Positions 6,724 through 14,309 of a stretch of DNA of 16,414 bases are shown in pieces. A model generated the notes under the pieces. It did no database searches, was not told the DNA's origin, and worked only from the letters and a program-made list of their open reading frames with translations. This DNA comes from Candidatus Paenalcaligenes intestinipullorum (lineage in GTDB: Bacteria; Pseudomonadota; Gammaproteobacteria; Burkholderiales; Burkholderiaceae_B). Position 1 is the first letter of the stretch. Every line of letters starts with the position of its first letter. A program made the position numbers and the translations under genes. The stretch covers positions 1-16,414 of the forward strand of contig DWUQ01000037.1 of NCBI GenBank assembly GCA_019120675.1, given 5' to 3'.

Positions 6724-9700
6724 TTAGGCGTCCGCCATTTGTAGCGCTGCGTCCATATCCACCGCCACAATACGTGACACGCCCTGCTCTTGCATCGTCA
6801 CGCCTACCAATTGTTTAGCCATATGCATCGCAATTTTATTATGAGAAATAAATAAAAACTGCGTTTGTTCGCTCATACTACTGACTAAATTAGCATAACG
6901 CTCGGTATTGGCGTCGTCCAAGGGTGCGTCCACTTCATCCAATAAACAAAACGGAGCAGGGTTGAGTTTAAACAATGCAAACACCAAAGCTGTAGCGGTT
7001 AACGCTTTCTCACCACCCGATAACAAATGTATTGTACTGTTTCGCTTGCCCGGCGGCTGTGCCATGACTTGTACGCCCGCTTCCAACACATCCTCCTCAG
7101 TTAGGCTTAGGCGAGCCTCACCTCCGCCAAACAGCCGAGGAAAGAGCTCACCAAAATGCCCATTTACCGCATTAAACGTGGTCATCAGCAAATCGCGTAT
7201 TTCACGGTCGATTTTGCGAATGGCGTCCTCAAGCGTGTCAATGGCTGATTGTAGATCGTCGTGTTGACTTTGTAAGTAGCCTTGTCGTGCTTGGGCTGCA
7301 TTGAGCTCCTCAAGGGCCGCTAAGTTCACCGGACCCAAAGCTTCGGCCTGACGGGCTAAACGCTGCACTTCGGATTGAAGCCATTGCGGACGCTGCCAAC
7401 GTTCGTCTTCGTCCATCAACGATTGAGCCAAGGCTTGACGGTCGACCTGACGCTCATCCAACGACCCCTGAAACTGTTCAACGGCCAAACGCGCCGCTTG
7501 CTCCTCAAGCTGCAACGCAGTGACTTGCGCACGTAGCGGCTCTAACGTGTGTTCGAGTTGCGCTTTACGCTGCTCATGCTGGCGTAATTCCTCATTCACC
7601 ACATCGAGCTGCTGACCCACACGCGCAAAATGAGCGTCCTTGTCAACGCGCTGGGTAAGCGCCTGCTGCAATTGCGCGTTTGCTTGGTCCGCATCCCACG
7701 CCTGCAGCTCGCCTTGCAAGGTCTGCAATTCGGCTTGTGCACGCTCATACTGCTCCTGTGCCATGCGCTGGGTGCGGTGCAATTCCTCAACCCGAGCTTG
7801 CAGTAAACGCTCTTGCTGCTGAGCCTCATGCCAATGGCGCTCTTTGTCGCGTTGCTGTTGTCGTAAGTCTTGCACGTGCAAGCTGTGCCGTTCGCTGTCT
7901 TCCGTAGCCTGCTGGAGCCGCTGCTGTGCCTCGTCCAAGTTTTCTTGTCCCGTCTCAAGCTGTTCGTGATACAGCTCGATTTGCGCGGACACCTGCTCGA
8001 GCTCATCCGTCAACTCAGCAAGCTCTTGCTTCAACTGCACCCGGCGTTGTTGGGCTTGATCGGCTTGCTGATGCTGGCGCGTAAACTCAATATGAAGTTG
8101 GTGGACGTGCTGAGTGAGCTCAGCCAAACGCTGGCGTTGACTGGGCAGACTCTGCCGTAGACGTTGCCACTGCTGCTGAATATGGTCATGATGAGCCTGA
8201 GCCTGATCCACACCAAACTGTTGTGCTTTGGCTTGATGAGTGAGCGCCTCCAGCTCATGCTGGCGCTCTAACAAACCTGCAGCCGCTTGATCGGGTGCAT
8301 AGATATGCACACTATGCGTTTCAACACGATGCCCTTCTGGGCAGACCCAGCACTCCCCCACACCCAGCTCTGTTACGCGATTAAGCGCATTTTCGAGCGA
8401 CGGTGCGCAGCGCACCCCTTGCAACCAATGTACCAGCAGCTGTTGCAAGGCGGGCTGAGCCAACCGCAAGCGATGTAGGAGCGCATCGTCAGGCACGGGC
8501 TGTAATGTGCTTATCAGCTCGGGCATAACAAATACACTTAAGCGTGCGGGGGGCGGCTCCTCAACCAAGCGCTGCAAACACTCCCGATCTGCGGCAGAAA
8601 TGGCTAATAAGCGCTGCTGCAACACCGCTTCAAACGCCGTACTCCATGCACTGTCTAATTCCAATTGTTGCCAAAGCCTTGGCCAATCTTGCCATCCACG
8701 TTCCACCAACCATGGTTCTAAACCAGCTTGACGCTGCGTTTCGTCTTGCAACTGTGTCAGCGCCTGAATTCGGGCTTCTAACCGTCCTAATTGTTGCTGT
8801 TGTTGCTGAAGGCTTTGCTGAGCCTGAGTACGTTGCTCCTCTAGGTGAGCGAGCTGGGCATCGGTCGCCTGCACCTGCGACTGGGCCGCCTCTAAGTGAG
8901 TTTGCTGATGCTGCTGAGTGTGCTCAAGCGCCTGCAAAGCGTCGTCATCGAGTTCGGGAAGCTGCTGCTGCTCTTGTAAAAGGCGATCGTGACGCGTTAA
9001 CAGCTGCTGACGTTGTCGCTGAGCATCCAGCAAGGCTTGATGGGTCAGTGCCTGAGTACGCTCTAACTGAGACAGCTGCTGCTGAGCCTGCTCACGTTGA
9101 CGCAATAAGGCTTGCAGACGCTCTTCGAGCTCAGGCAGCTGTTCGTGCACGTGCTCGGCACTGGCCTCCGCTTCATAAACCGTTTCCGCAGCCAGCTCCA
9201 GTTGCGCCGTCAGCTCAGCAACGCTGTGCTCACAATGCGCCTGCTGGGTGGCCCACTCATCTTGTTGGGTGATCAAGTGGTGTTGGCGCGCCGTCATGCG
9301 CTGGCGCGACTCGCTCGCATGGCGTAACTCAGCCTCTAGGCTACTGACTAAAGCCGCGGCCTCAAACACTTGAGCCTGAGCCTGCTGCGCTTGGGCGTGT
9401 AAATCCTGTTGGACCAATCGTAGTCGCTCGATATCGGCTTCGTGCTTGCGCACGCTGGCAATAGCAGCTTCCACCTCAGCTTGTGCTTTTTCGATGGCGG
9501 CGAATTTTTGTTGTTGCGTGTGCTGTGCTTGACGTTCCTTGAGCAGCCACAAGGCTAGCTGCTTACGCTCACCCTCGTGTTGCAAGGCCTGATACTGTTG
9601 CGCCACTTCAGCCTGAGCGTGCAAGCGCTCCAATTGCGTTACCAACTCAGCCAAAATATCGTCGAGGCGTTGGAGGTTTTCACGGGTGTGGTGCAAGCGA

Positions 9701-10245
9701 TTTTCGGTTTCGCGACGCCGCTCCTTGTAGCGGGATACGCCTGCGGCTTCTTCGAGGTAAACCCGTAGCTCCTCGGGCTTGGCCTCAATCAGGCGATTGA
9801 TCATGCCTTGACCGATGATGGCGTAACCACGCGCCCCTAAGCCCGTACCGAGAAACAAATCCTGCACATCACGACGACGCACCTGCTGATTATTTAGGTA
9901 ATAGCTGCTTTGCCCATCACGTGTGAGCACTCGCCCTACTGCAATTTCGCTGTACTGGCTCCATTGGCCCGCTGCGCGTTGCTCAGAATTATCAAAAATC
10001 AGCTCAACCGAAGCGCGTGCGGCGGGCTTGCGCTGGCCACTGCCATTAAAAATCACGTCTTGCATGGATTCACCACGCAATTCAGAGGCTCGACTTTCTC
10101 CGAGCACCCACCGTACTGCATCAATAATATTGGATTTGCCACAACCGTTTGGCCCCACTACGCCCACCAACTGACTGGGTGTGGGAATAGTGGTTGGGTC
10201 CACAAAGGACTTAAAACCGGCCAATTTAATTTGGGTTAGACGCAC
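6724..10245 (-). CDS. smc: chromosome segregation ATPase SMC
   Basis: 1173-residue SMC subunit of the condensin that organises and segregates the chromosome with ScpA and ScpB, whose genes are not in this window. Head half 1: MRLTQIKLAGFKSFVDPT and Walker A GPNGCGKSN (31-39). Long coiled coils follow (about 170-505 and 665-1020), very rich in Gln, Glu, Ala and Leu, with a Gln run near 477-485. A hinge region of the divergent proteobacterial type lies at about 508-660. Head half 2: signature LLSGGEKALT (from 1074), Walker B FCLLDE (1099-1104), and VDAPLDD. All catalytic motifs are intact. The start is a GTG; it fits the family N-terminus, but no good Shine-Dalgarno sequence is visible. First gene of the smc-zipA-ligA operon, divergent from lplT. 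Confidence 0.98.
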   Translation of the reverse strand: MRLTQIKLAGFKSFVDPTTIPTPSQLVGVVGPNGCGKSNIIDAVRWVLGESRASELRGESMQDVIFNGSGQRKPAARASVELIFDNSEQRAAGQWSQYSEIAVGRVLTRDGQSSYYLNNQQVRRRDVQDLFLGTGLGARGYAIIGQGMINRLIEAKPEELRVYLEEAAGVSRYKERRRETENRLHHTRENLQRLDDILAELVTQLERLHAQAEVAQQYQALQHEGERKQLALWLLKERQAQHTQQQKFAAIEKAQAEVEAAIASVRKHEADIERLRLVQQDLHAQAQQAQAQVFEAAALVSSLEAELRHASESRQRMTARQHHLITQQDEWATQQAHCEHSVAELTAQLELAAETVYEAEASAEHVHEQLPELEERLQALLRQREQAQQQLSQLERTQALTHQALLDAQRQRQQLLTRHDRLLQEQQQLPELDDDALQALEHTQQHQQTHLEAAQSQVQATDAQLAHLEEQRTQAQQSLQQQQQQLGRLEARIQALTQLQDETQRQAGLEPWLVERGWQDWPRLWQQLELDSAWSTAFEAVLQQRLLAISAADRECLQRLVEEPPPARLSVFVMPELISTLQPVPDDALLHRLRLAQPALQQLLVHWLQGVRCAPSLENALNRVTELGVGECWVCPEGHRVETHSVHIYAPDQAAAGLLERQHELEALTHQAKAQQFGVDQAQAHHDHIQQQWQRLRQSLPSQRQRLAELTQHVHQLHIEFTRQHQQADQAQQRRVQLKQELAELTDELEQVSAQIELYHEQLETGQENLDEAQQRLQQATEDSERHSLHVQDLRQQQRDKERHWHEAQQQERLLQARVEELHRTQRMAQEQYERAQAELQTLQGELQAWDADQANAQLQQALTQRVDKDAHFARVGQQLDVVNEELRQHEQRKAQLEHTLEPLRAQVTALQLEEQAARLAVEQFQGSLDERQVDRQALAQSLMDEDERWQRPQWLQSEVQRLARQAEALGPVNLAALEELNAAQARQGYLQSQHDDLQSAIDTLEDAIRKIDREIRDLLMTTFNAVNGHFGELFPRLFGGGEARLSLTEEDVLEAGVQVMAQPPGKRNSTIHLLSGGEKALTATALVFALFKLNPAPFCLLDEVDAPLDDANTERYANLVSSMSEQTQFLFISHNKIAMHMAKQLVGVTMQEQGVSRIVAVDMDAALQMADA

Positions 10246-10457
10246 GGGTGTAAAAAGAAATAGGTGAAAATCAGAGGCCTACTATCATACCTTAGGCACG
10301 CTTCAGTCTTACGTTGGCATACGTTATTTTGTTAATCTACGCTATTATGTATCTTTTTATGAGCTGGGACGATTTTACGGCCCAATAACCATCCGTGGCG
10401 GTGTTGACTGGCTCACTATCTATGAATTTAAAATAATGGTTTGTCTCGGGAAGCACT
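10246..10457. promoter_or_regulatory. divergent intergenic region between smc and lplT
   Basis: 212 AT-rich bases containing the promoters of both divergent units. For smc, a minus-strand TATGAT -10 candidate lies at 10284-10289 with no good -35. TACGTT occurs twice exactly one helical turn apart (10310-10315, 10320-10325). The candidate lplT promoter is listed separately. No small gene or RNA is recognisable. Confidence 0.5.
10404..10432 (+). promoter_or_regulatory. candidate sigma70 promoter of lplT
   Basis: TTGACT (10404-10409, five of six -35 consensus bases) is followed after 17 bases by TTTAAA (10427-10432, four of six), with TAAAAT two bases further as an alternative -10. Transcription would start near 10440, giving a short leader before the TTG start at 10458. 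Prediction from consensus only. Confidence 0.4.
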
Positions 10458-11777
10458 TTGACTAGAGGATTTTACATGGTAATGGCGGCACAAATGCTGT
10501 CGTCTATTGCTGATAATGCGTTACTGATCGCCGCCATTGCGTTGATTGCGGACTTACACGGCCCAGCGTGGATGGTTCCCATGATGAAATGGTGGTTTGC
10601 TCTAGCCTATGTGGTGCTGGCTGCGTTTGTGGGCGCGATCTCCGATTCCTTCCCTAAAGGGCGGGTCATGCTGATGACCAATGCCATCAAATTTAGCGGC
10701 TGTGCGCTGATGTTTGCCCACAGCTATCTGTTTCAAAGCGATGGCCAACAATTAATGTTGGTGTTTGTTGCCTATACTATTGTCGGTATCGGAGCGGCAG
10801 CGTATTCCCCTGCCAAATACGGCATCGTCACGGAAATGCTGTCACCCCAAGATCTCGTTAAGGGTAACAGCTGGATTGAAGGCCTAACCATTATCTCCAT
10901 CATAGGCGGAACGCTATTAGGCGGTTGGCTGACCGATGACCATGTATACCAAGCCCTCAAAGACACCCCCTATTTAACGATCTTCACACGCTCCCATGCC
11001 GAAGCCACGATTGCTGTAATTGGGCTGATTTACATTGCGGCAGGCGTCTGTAATATGCTGATCCCACATACCAATGTGCGGTACAGCAAACAAGAAACCC
11101 GTCCGTTGGTATTGATACGCGATTTTAAATTTTATGTGCTCATTTTGTGGCGCGACAAACTTGGACAAATCTCGCTCGCTGTGACCACACTCTTTTGGGG
11201 TGCGGGGGCCACCTTGCAGCTCATCGTTATCGAATGGGGGGCGCACAACTTTGGTTACGACATCCAAGAATCCACCAAGCTTATGGGTACGGCAGCGCTG
11301 GGGACAGTACTCGGAGCCGTTTTAGCCAGCCGTGTGTCTCTGCGAAAATCGCTTAAAGTTTTACCCATGGGGGTCCTGATGGGTTTAACGGTGCTACTGA
11401 TGCCGATCGTCAAAAGCCCGTGGGCGATTTATGGCTTGCTGCTGATGATTGGGGCGTTGTCGGGGTATTTTGTGGTGCCCATGAATGCTCTCTTGCAACA
11501 CCGAGGCCATGTGTTGCTGTCGGCGGGCCACTCGATTGCCGTGCAAAACTTCAATGAGCAACTCAATATTCTACTCATGCTGGGCGTGTACAGCTTTATG
11601 CTGTGGCTCAAGCTGCCCATCAACGCCATTATTGTGGTGTTTGGCTTGTTGGTGGCCTCGCTGATGCTGGTATTTATACGTTGGAATCGCTACAACCACC
11701 GTCGCAACCCGCGTTTAAGCAGCTTAATTGGGCAAAAAGGGCACGGCCGAGCTCTGGCCAAGTTTCGTATACGTTAA
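10458..11777 (+). CDS. lplT: lysophospholipid transporter LplT (MFS)
   Basis: 439-residue major facilitator protein of the LplT family, which brings lysophosphatidylethanolamine across the inner membrane for re-acylation. About 12 hydrophobic segments are visible. The N-terminus RGFYMVMAAQMLSSIADNALLIAAIAL is the family signature, with the MFS loop DSFPKGRVM near residues 65-73. The start is a TTG at 10458, chosen because the RGFY-x-x-MAAQ block normally begins the protein and GGAAG lies just upstream; the next Met is at 10476. It is somewhat longer than E. coli LplT (about 397) because of a basic C-terminal tail (RRNPRLSSLIG). The acyltransferase partner aas is not adjacent. It converges on the UDG gene with a 7-base gap. 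Confidence 0.93.
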   Translation: MTRGFYMVMAAQMLSSIADNALLIAAIALIADLHGPAWMVPMMKWWFALAYVVLAAFVGAISDSFPKGRVMLMTNAIKFSGCALMFAHSYLFQSDGQQLMLVFVAYTIVGIGAAAYSPAKYGIVTEMLSPQDLVKGNSWIEGLTIISIIGGTLLGGWLTDDHVYQALKDTPYLTIFTRSHAEATIAVIGLIYIAAGVCNMLIPHTNVRYSKQETRPLVLIRDFKFYVLILWRDKLGQISLAVTTLFWGAGATLQLIVIEWGAHNFGYDIQESTKLMGTAALGTVLGAVLASRVSLRKSLKVLPMGVLMGLTVLLMPIVKSPWAIYGLLLMIGALSGYFVVPMNALLQHRGHVLLSAGHSIAVQNFNEQLNILLMLGVYSFMLWLKLPINAIIVVFGLLVASLMLVFIRWNRYNHRRNPRLSSLIGQKGHGRALAKFRIR

Positions 11778-11784
11778 TGTCTAA

Positions 11785-12729
11785 TTAGCGGAGCTGGGCA
11801 TCCAGCTCCTTGACCAGCATGAGGTCACGCCAAGCGTTGGCCTTATGCTGTGGCCGCAATAACAAGGCTGCTGGGTGATAGGTCACCACGACGGGTAAGG
11901 TTGGGCCATGCGGTGCGGTCCAGTGATGCACCTTGCCGCGCAAGGACTCGATATCCTGATCCGTACCCAACAGTTGATTGGCGGTAATTTGCCCCAACGC
12001 TAAAATGCAATTAGGCTGCATCAACTCCAAAAGCTTTAAGGTATAGGCGCTACACCGTTGCACTTCCTCGGGTGTGGGGGCCCGATTTTGCATGGGGCGG
12101 CACTTCACCAAATGGGTCAGATAACTGTCTTGGTCCGCATTCAAGCCAACACTCGACAGCATCGCCTGCAATAAATCACCAGCTGGCCCGTCAAAGGCTA
12201 GGCCACGGCGATCATCCGCATCACTGGGCGAATCAGCAATCACAAACCAGCGTGGTTGTACCGAGCCTCGGCCTACCACAGCATTGGCCCGCACCTCATG
12301 CAAAGCGCAGCTGTTGCAATGAACGATTTGGTTTTGTAAGTCTTCTAGGTTCGTTGCCACCTGCAAAGGACGGCTGGGCGCAGCGCTCGTAGCGGACTCA
12401 GCCTTATCGGCACTAGGCGTCGCCACTCGACGCGTACCTTCCGTTTGGCGCAGTTGATTGATCGCAGCCTGCAAAGCGTTGGCCCCAGAGTGCTCATTAG
12501 CGGTCGTAGCCTGGGAAGGATCCTGAGCCGGAGCGGCACGTGAAGAGCTGTGAACGGCAGCTGGCGCATTGACCTCAGCCTTTGAAGATACTGCTGACAG
12601 CGCTGGAGCCGCTGACGGCTTGGTTCGAGTCGGCACATAAGGCTGCAACAACGCTCGCTCCAGACCGAGCTCCAACAACCACGCTTGCTGAACCGCACTA
12701 AGCTGTAATGCGCTTTCGGGTGCGCCCAT
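11785..12729 (-). CDS. uracil-DNA glycosylase, family-4-like with 4Fe-4S cluster, altered motif 1
   Basis: 314 residues. A poorly conserved N-terminus (1-30) and a long Ala/Ser/Thr-rich linker (about 34-125) precede a family-4-type uracil-DNA glycosylase domain (128-314) that should remove uracil from DNA. Four cluster ligands are in place: C138-x2-C141 and C210-x15-C226. The C-terminal motif TYHPAALLLRP (283-293) has the expected His. Motif 1, usually GEAPG followed by acidic residues, reads ADSPSDADD (165-173). F179 in LAFDG matches the uracil-stacking Phe. The usual Asn in the TNVVKCRP-type motif is His (H206 in YLTHLVKCRP). Activity or specificity may therefore differ. The ATG directly follows the rimI stop with no gap. 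Last gene of tsaB-rimI-UDG; this placement beside rimI is, as I recall, common in Burkholderiales. Confidence 0.88.
   Translation of the reverse strand: MGAPESALQLSAVQQAWLLELGLERALLQPYVPTRTKPSAAPALSAVSSKAEVNAPAAVHSSSRAAPAQDPSQATTANEHSGANALQAAINQLRQTEGTRRVATPSADKAESATSAAPSRPLQVATNLEDLQNQIVHCNSCALHEVRANAVVGRGSVQPRWFVIADSPSDADDRRGLAFDGPAGDLLQAMLSSVGLNADQDSYLTHLVKCRPMQNRAPTPEEVQRCSAYTLKLLELMQPNCILALGQITANQLLGTDQDIESLRGKVHHWTAPHGPTLPVVVTYHPAALLLRPQHKANAWRDLMLVKELDAQLR
11790..11809. terminator. hairpin at the lplT / UDG convergent junction
   Basis: GGAGCTGG (11790-11797) and CCAGCTCC (11802-11809) form a perfect 8-bp stem with a 4-base loop, starting 12 bases after the lplT stop and inside the last codons of the opposing UDG gene. 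Neither strand has a T-run after it, so it is at best a weak or factor-assisted terminator or a 3'-end stabiliser. A short palindrome CTAATTAG (11781-11788) lies in the gap beside it. Confidence 0.35.
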
Positions 12730-13206
12730 TTAGTGATCCTCCAAAGGTACCGCCAACGCTTTGCGAAACAATAAAGCGTCTTCACGTACCCCCCCCAAGG
12801 TGGGGTAATACGCTTTACGACGCCCTACTTGCTCATAGCCGAGCCGCTGATAGAAATGCTGTGCGACCGTATTAGAGACGCGCACTTCAAGCAACATGGC
12901 TTCGCGCTGTTTTTGTTGGGCCAGCGCCTCAGCAGCGATCAGCAACTGTCGACCAATTCCTTGTTGTTGATAAGTAGGGTGCACGCCTATTAATAATAAT
13001 TCGGCCTCATCAGGGCCAAACATCAGCACTTGAAAACCCACTACTTTTTGGGCGATTTCACTCACCATCATGGTGTGAAAGCCCAGATAGCTGTCCCGAA
13101 AGTTTTGCTCCGTCCAGGGGTGGGTCTGGACCTGTGATTCAATCGCCGCCACCGCCGGAAAATCCGCCGTTGTCATGGCTCGAAGATGAATGGAAGAGGC
13201 AATCAT
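12730..13206 (-). CDS. rimI: RimI-type ribosomal protein bS18-alanine N-acetyltransferase
   Basis: 158-residue GNAT acetyltransferase, expected to acetylate the N-terminal Ala of ribosomal protein bS18. Seen: IHLRAMTTADFPAVAAIESQ at the start, HPWTEQNFRDS (29-39) as in RimI, the acetyl-CoA loop HPTYQQQGIGRQLL (77-90; Q/R-x-x-G-x-G/A), and the closing VSNTVAQHFYQRLGYEQVGRRKAYY with the general-acid Tyr region. It starts with an ATG sharing four bases (ATGA) with the tsaB stop, and its TAA abuts the ATG of the UDG gene. The tsaB-rimI pairing, common in bacteria, strengthens the assignment over other GNATs. Confidence 0.95.
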   Translation of the reverse strand: MIASSIHLRAMTTADFPAVAAIESQVQTHPWTEQNFRDSYLGFHTMMVSEIAQKVVGFQVLMFGPDEAELLLIGVHPTYQQQGIGRQLLIAAEALAQQKQREAMLLEVRVSNTVAQHFYQRLGYEQVGRRKAYYPTLGGVREDALLFRKALAVPLEDH

Positions 13207-13982
13207 GACTGCAATTCAGGACGCCACACGGCAGCTGGATTGCCCCCTGCTCCGTGTTGACGTTCGGCCGTGGTAAAGGCAACCTTGTCGCGCACATACA
13301 AAGGTGCGGCCAGCTCGGGTGCCACACGATGACCTAAAGCATAAAGCTGCTGAGCAACCCGAGCTACCTGCTGTACCGTAGGCAGCGTAGGAGACGCCAC
13401 ACGCAACCACTCAGACTGAAGCTGAGGCATCAGCTCGGGAAAAGCATGGGGGATATCACCATGCAGCTGCACCACCTGAGCGCCCTGCTGCGTGCGCATT
13501 AAATGTAACCATTTCGGTAAATGCTGGGCATCGATAAGTAACGAATTGTAACCTAGCTCCCAGCCTACAGCAGGATCTAAATTGGGAAACGCCGCCACGT
13601 ACAATTCATTCATGCGCGCATCTAAGGCCACGACTTCGAGCTGATTGGGAGTGGGCGTGACGTCTGCAAGCAGAGCACGTAAAGAGGGTACAGGAATAAC
13701 CGGCAAACCTAAAGCAAAGGCAATCCCTTGCGCAACACCGCAGGCTACACGCAATCCTGTGAAGCCGCCAGGACCTTGACCAAAAGCGACCGCACTGAGC
13801 TCTGATCGCTGTAGCTGAGCCTCGTCGAGAAGCGCTTCCACCATAGGAAGTATACGCTCAGCGTGCTCGCCCGACTCTGCGTGTGTGCGAACGCGCAGGT
13901 GTTGGGATTCCCCTTGCAGGCTTAATAAGGCTACCCCACACACCGAGGTGGAGCTTTCTAAGACTAAAATATGTGTGCTCAT
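13203..13982 (-). CDS. tsaB: tRNA threonylcarbamoyladenosine biosynthesis protein TsaB
   Basis: 259-residue TsaB (YeaZ), the dimerising scaffold that works with TsaD and TsaE to make t6A37 in ANN-decoding tRNAs; essential in many bacteria. Seen: LVLESSTSVCGVALL (ASKHA phosphate-1-like start, degenerate as usual for TsaB), the EHAERILPMVEALL helix, and AFGQGPGGFTGLRVACGVAQGIAFALGLPVIPVPSL, which is diagnostic. Length is usual for the family (E. coli 231, longer in betaproteobacteria). The ATG at 13982 has no strong Shine-Dalgarno sequence. First gene of a minus-strand operon coupled to rimI by a 4-base overlap. It is divergent from ompR. Confidence 0.96.
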   Translation of the reverse strand: MSTHILVLESSTSVCGVALLSLQGESQHLRVRTHAESGEHAERILPMVEALLDEAQLQRSELSAVAFGQGPGGFTGLRVACGVAQGIAFALGLPVIPVPSLRALLADVTPTPNQLEVVALDARMNELYVAAFPNLDPAVGWELGYNSLLIDAQHLPKWLHLMRTQQGAQVVQLHGDIPHAFPELMPQLQSEWLRVASPTLPTVQQVARVAQQLYALGHRVAPELAAPLYVRDKVAFTTAERQHGAGGNPAAVWRPELQS

Positions 13983-14006
13983 AGCGCTAGTTTACCGCGA
14001 AGTTGC

Positions 14007-14033
14007 GAACGAAGGCAGATCAAAAATTCGTTC
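14007..14033. repeat. 7-base inverted repeat in the tsaB leader
   Basis: GAACGAA (14007-14013) and TTCGTTC (14027-14033) are perfect inverted repeats with a 13-base spacer, 25 bases upstream of the tsaB ATG. They could be an operator or form a leader hairpin in the tsaB-rimI-UDG transcript. No family-specific operator is recognised. Confidence 0.35.
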
Positions 14034-14154
14034 CCATACTTTTAAATTGGGTCACACGAATTCATCCCAAAACCGTGGTATTTCTCATCATTTCAGGCTG
14101 AAATCCTGTATACATTTAGTAAACAAACTGTCTGGGCCTTACGGAGTTTATGGC

Positions 14155-14182
14155 TTTACAAGGCCTGTTACATCTATAGAAT
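14155..14182 (+). promoter_or_regulatory. candidate sigma70 promoter of ompR overlapping an OmpR-box-like sequence
   Basis: TTTACA (14155-14160) and TAGAAT (14177-14182) each match five of six consensus bases with a 16-base spacer; transcription would begin near 14189, leaving a leader of about 120 bases. The same bases read TTTACA, then nine bases, then ACATCTAT, close to the E. coli ompC/ompF OmpR boxes as I remember them (TTTAC followed by ACATCTA or ACATATT, with a 7-8 base middle). GTTACA occurs at 14167-14172 and again at 14201-14206, with GTTAAC at 14185-14190 between. Autoregulation by the downstream OmpR homologue is an inference. Confidence 0.45.
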
Positions 14183-14309
14183 ACGTTAACAACAGCTACT
14201 GTTACAGTGCTTTGGTCGGTGAAGGAAATCTCTAGTTTCACCTTTTTATTGATCGCTGCTTAGCTTTGTCTAACTAGCCTCTTGGAAGTTTGTTTTATTC
14301 CTTAAGCCT

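Larger units (their letters stand above)
13983..14309. promoter_or_regulatory. divergent regulatory region between tsaB and ompR
   Basis: 327 bases with no believable gene; an open frame crossing it runs antisense through tsaB. It holds a 7-base inverted repeat near tsaB (14007-14033), an interrupted palindrome TTTCA-ggc-TGAAA at 14091-14103, an inverted pair GGCCTT/AAGGCC (14135-14140, 14160-14165), the candidate ompR promoter and GTTACA repeats. The last 100 bases before ompR are AT-rich and contain no obvious Shine-Dalgarno sequence near the ATG. Confidence 0.55.

Noticed and set aside
8770..8820. GTTGCTG-type triplet-rich stretch, possible microsatellite or tandem repeat
   Set aside because: It encodes the Gln run of the SMC coiled coil; irregular triplets are explained by coding and are not a CRISPR or VNTR array.
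8544..9272. 242-codon plus-strand open frame rich in Ala and Pro
   Set aside because: It lies antisense within the smc coiled-coil coding region; its composition mirrors Gln/Ala/Glu codons on the other strand and it resembles no known protein.
13885..14235. Plus-strand open frame spanning the tsaB start and the regulatory gap
   Set aside because: Half lies antisense to tsaB and the rest crosses the predicted ompR promoter; no family resemblance or ribosome site.
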